Below the pieces are notes generated by a model, which saw nothing but the letters and a program-made list of their open reading frames with translations, made no database searches and had not been told where the DNA came from. A stretch of 64,000 nucleotides of DNA from Candolleomyces eurysporus (taxonomy: Eukaryota; Basidiomycota; Agaricomycetes; Agaricales; Psathyrellaceae), in the NCBI GenBank assembly GCA_027579435.1, contig JANBPK010000773.1, forward strand, positions 62,001 through 126,000. The letters run 5' to 3'. Positions 62,481-64,000 of the stretch are shown here, in pieces (the stretch's first letter is position 1; every line of letters begins with the position of its first letter). The position numbers and the translations under genes are program-made.

Positions 62481-63005
62481 TTGGATAATATCATGGCACA
62501 ATTTGATAGCGTCGCCAGAGATGGAAGCTCTGAAGACGCCCAATATTTCCACCGTGCTCAGGTGGCGGCTGTGTTGAGTCTAACCACCCTCTTTCACGCA
62601 TTCAAATTGGCCCAGGCGACCTGGCAGCCCACAAAAAATTCGGCCGCTTGTGGTTCCTTGCTGGACAAGTGGCCAACCATTATAGAACGTCTCAGATTGC
62701 TCCTATTTCGCTCCTCCAAGACCGTAAACGCAGCAGCATTCGCTAGCCACTGTATCAACCTTTTGGGCTCTCTCCTAACAGAGACCGTCCGCGTGGGGGA
62801 AAGTCTTCTGGGGCTTGTCTCATTCACATGCACCATCAACTTTGTCTACCTGCTTCTCTGTCATGCTGAGGTATGTCCTCCGGGAGATTCTGTCATCAAC
62901 CCAGCTGTTACCTTCTTTACCGTGCTTGTTCTCTGCTTCGGCGATCCAGAAGATCCTTCCAATCCGACAGGTGTGAATTTCGCCTTGCGTATAGTAGGTA
63001 TATGA
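62481..63005 (+). CDS. Hypothetical protein exon, helix-rich
   Basis: An open frame of 174 codons beginning MDNIMAQFDSVARDG. It contains amphipathic segments (SLLDKWPTIIERLRLLLF, AAFASHCINLLGSLL) that resemble the helical repeats of large, poorly known Agaricomycete proteins, some of which carry a MYND zinc finger. No such finger is visible here. A GTAGGT near 62995 could be a donor leading to an exon near 63052. The downstream 1 kb has further open frames on the plus strand that I could not join. It may be a partial or decaying gene. Confidence 0.35.
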   Translation: MDNIMAQFDSVARDGSSEDAQYFHRAQVAAVLSLTTLFHAFKLAQATWQPTKNSAACGSLLDKWPTIIERLRLLLFRSSKTVNAAAFASHCINLLGSLLTETVRVGESLLGLVSFTCTINFVYLLLCHAEVCPPGDSVINPAVTFFTVLVLCFGDPEDPSNPTGVNFALRIVGI

Positions 63006-64000
63006 AATTCACCCTCAACAACTTGATCTCGCTGCGCCTTGGGCACCAACAGAGCCCAATGCAACCAAATATATCCCTCGCTTCAACGTAGACGCCGAAA
63101 CCTTTGGAGGACTAATCGGTTCTGGTTCTCGACTTTGCTGCTCATCAGCTGCCCACAGACCTGTGTTACCATCTACAATCGCAAGGGTGGTACAGGAGGA
63201 TTGACTTCACGGCAAGGAGCCACGTCATTTCTTCTGAGCTTGAGAGCGGACATCTTCAGTGGCTTCAAATTCAGGCAACAGGGGGCGCATCAAGAAAACC
63301 GGCATTTCGCTTCGAAGGTTTTAGCCTGTTGTGTGACCTTTTTGGGGCCAGCCGCCCGCCAAATTTGGCTGAGCTTTTCGCCCAAATCAGCCTTAACTTG
63401 GTAGCCTTGTCGTACGTATGTAAGCCAATATCCCGGTTTGCTGGAAATCTAGGATATGATTCCAAGTCAAGTGGAATAGGGTTCAATTCGTGCGCCGCGG
63501 CCGAAGTAAATTGTTCATCGCCCGATATTGTTTCTTTCTCGAGCGCTCCTCACCACCGGAATCGTCGAGAGAATCCGGATCTACTCCAACCGATAAACAC
63601 TCCGGCGCTCGCGACGATGATCTTAGCATAACAATCAACATCCAGGAAGCTTCCAACAAGTTGAACGGCGCCCTCACTGAGACCTGTCGAAGAGACCGAT
63701 GATGATTCAACCATAATTTCGAATCGACGTTTGTAGGTATCGGCGTCTTGAAACTTCTCTAAAACGCGCGTGTGAGTACAAACGCGGTTGTGCCTACACA
63801 TGAAGCTTATTTCAGGTCGCGTGTCTGGTTATGCGATATTCTCTGTATACTCTCTGGGCGCGTATGTTTGTATGGACTGTTGCACAACTTCATTCGTCCG
63901 TTCTTAGCGTAGTCAATAAAAACTACTTGATGAACTAAGCCTTTCGGACTGGTGCTGGTATCACATTCAGGTGGGTCGACTAATGGTACATACACGTCAA
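63006..64000. other. Right end of window, unassigned
   Basis: Plus-strand frames at 63039-63404 and 63329-63631 overlap in different phases. One (CDLFGASRPPNLAELFAQIS) is mildly protein-like and might continue the hypothetical gene at 62481. No motif or family is recognised and no gene is called. Confidence 0.3.

Overview
The window reads as nuclear DNA of a filamentous basidiomycete, probably a saprotrophic Agaricomycete. Genes are broken by many short introns of about 40-75 bases with GT...AG ends and CTNA-type branch sites. The encoded families fit this: a spermidine synthase-saccharopine dehydrogenase fusion, DUF6534 and DUF6533 membrane proteins, divergent F-box proteins, a pyranose oxidase and a DUF1996 protein ending in a fungal cellulose-binding domain. 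I saw no rRNA, tRNA, CRISPR array or recognisable transposase. The sequence is a draft with many N calls, clustered at about 4.9-6.7, 49.5-50.3, 51.5-54.3 and 61.9-62.2 kb.

Left part (0-28 kb). A giant F-box-like gene (352-4540, +) converges on a DUF6534 membrane-protein gene (6768-4656, -). The same pair recurs in opposite order and orientation at 21.5-28.4 kb: DUF6534 (21542-23556, +) converges on an F-box paralogue (28370-23851, -). The two pairs thus form a large inverted duplication. Between them lie a membrane-anchored protoglobin (9094-8189, -), a small secreted protein (12153-13045, +), a sugar/quinate-type MFS transporter (16558-14037, -) and an unrelated F-box protein (17558-19402, +).

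Middle part (28-42 kb). A tandem duplication of about 4 kb begins in the 5' flank of the second giant F-box gene. Each unit (about 28.44-32.5 and 32.85-37.0 kb) carries a DUF6533-like membrane-protein gene on the minus strand; an extra copy of only its 3' end sits between them. Next come a further F-box-like gene (about 38.7-37.5 kb, -) and the bifunctional polyamine/lysine gene (39175-41828, +).

Right part (42-64 kb). A secreted PI-PLC-like phosphodiesterase (43620-45101, +) is followed by a relic of a DUF1996 3' end and a third DUF6534 gene (47656-45396, -). Two DUF1996 paralogues (50231-48389 without, 57348-55251 with a CBM1) flank a TatD-type nuclease (-) and a short-chain dehydrogenase (+). 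A pyranose 2-oxidase (61414-59066, -) follows. The CBM1 protein and the peroxide-producing oxidase fit a plant-litter or wood decay lifestyle. The last 2.5 kb and several other stretches contain nothing I can assign with confidence.

Most multi-exon models were built by hand from splice signals and reading-frame continuity. Gene ends are generally firmer than every internal junction.
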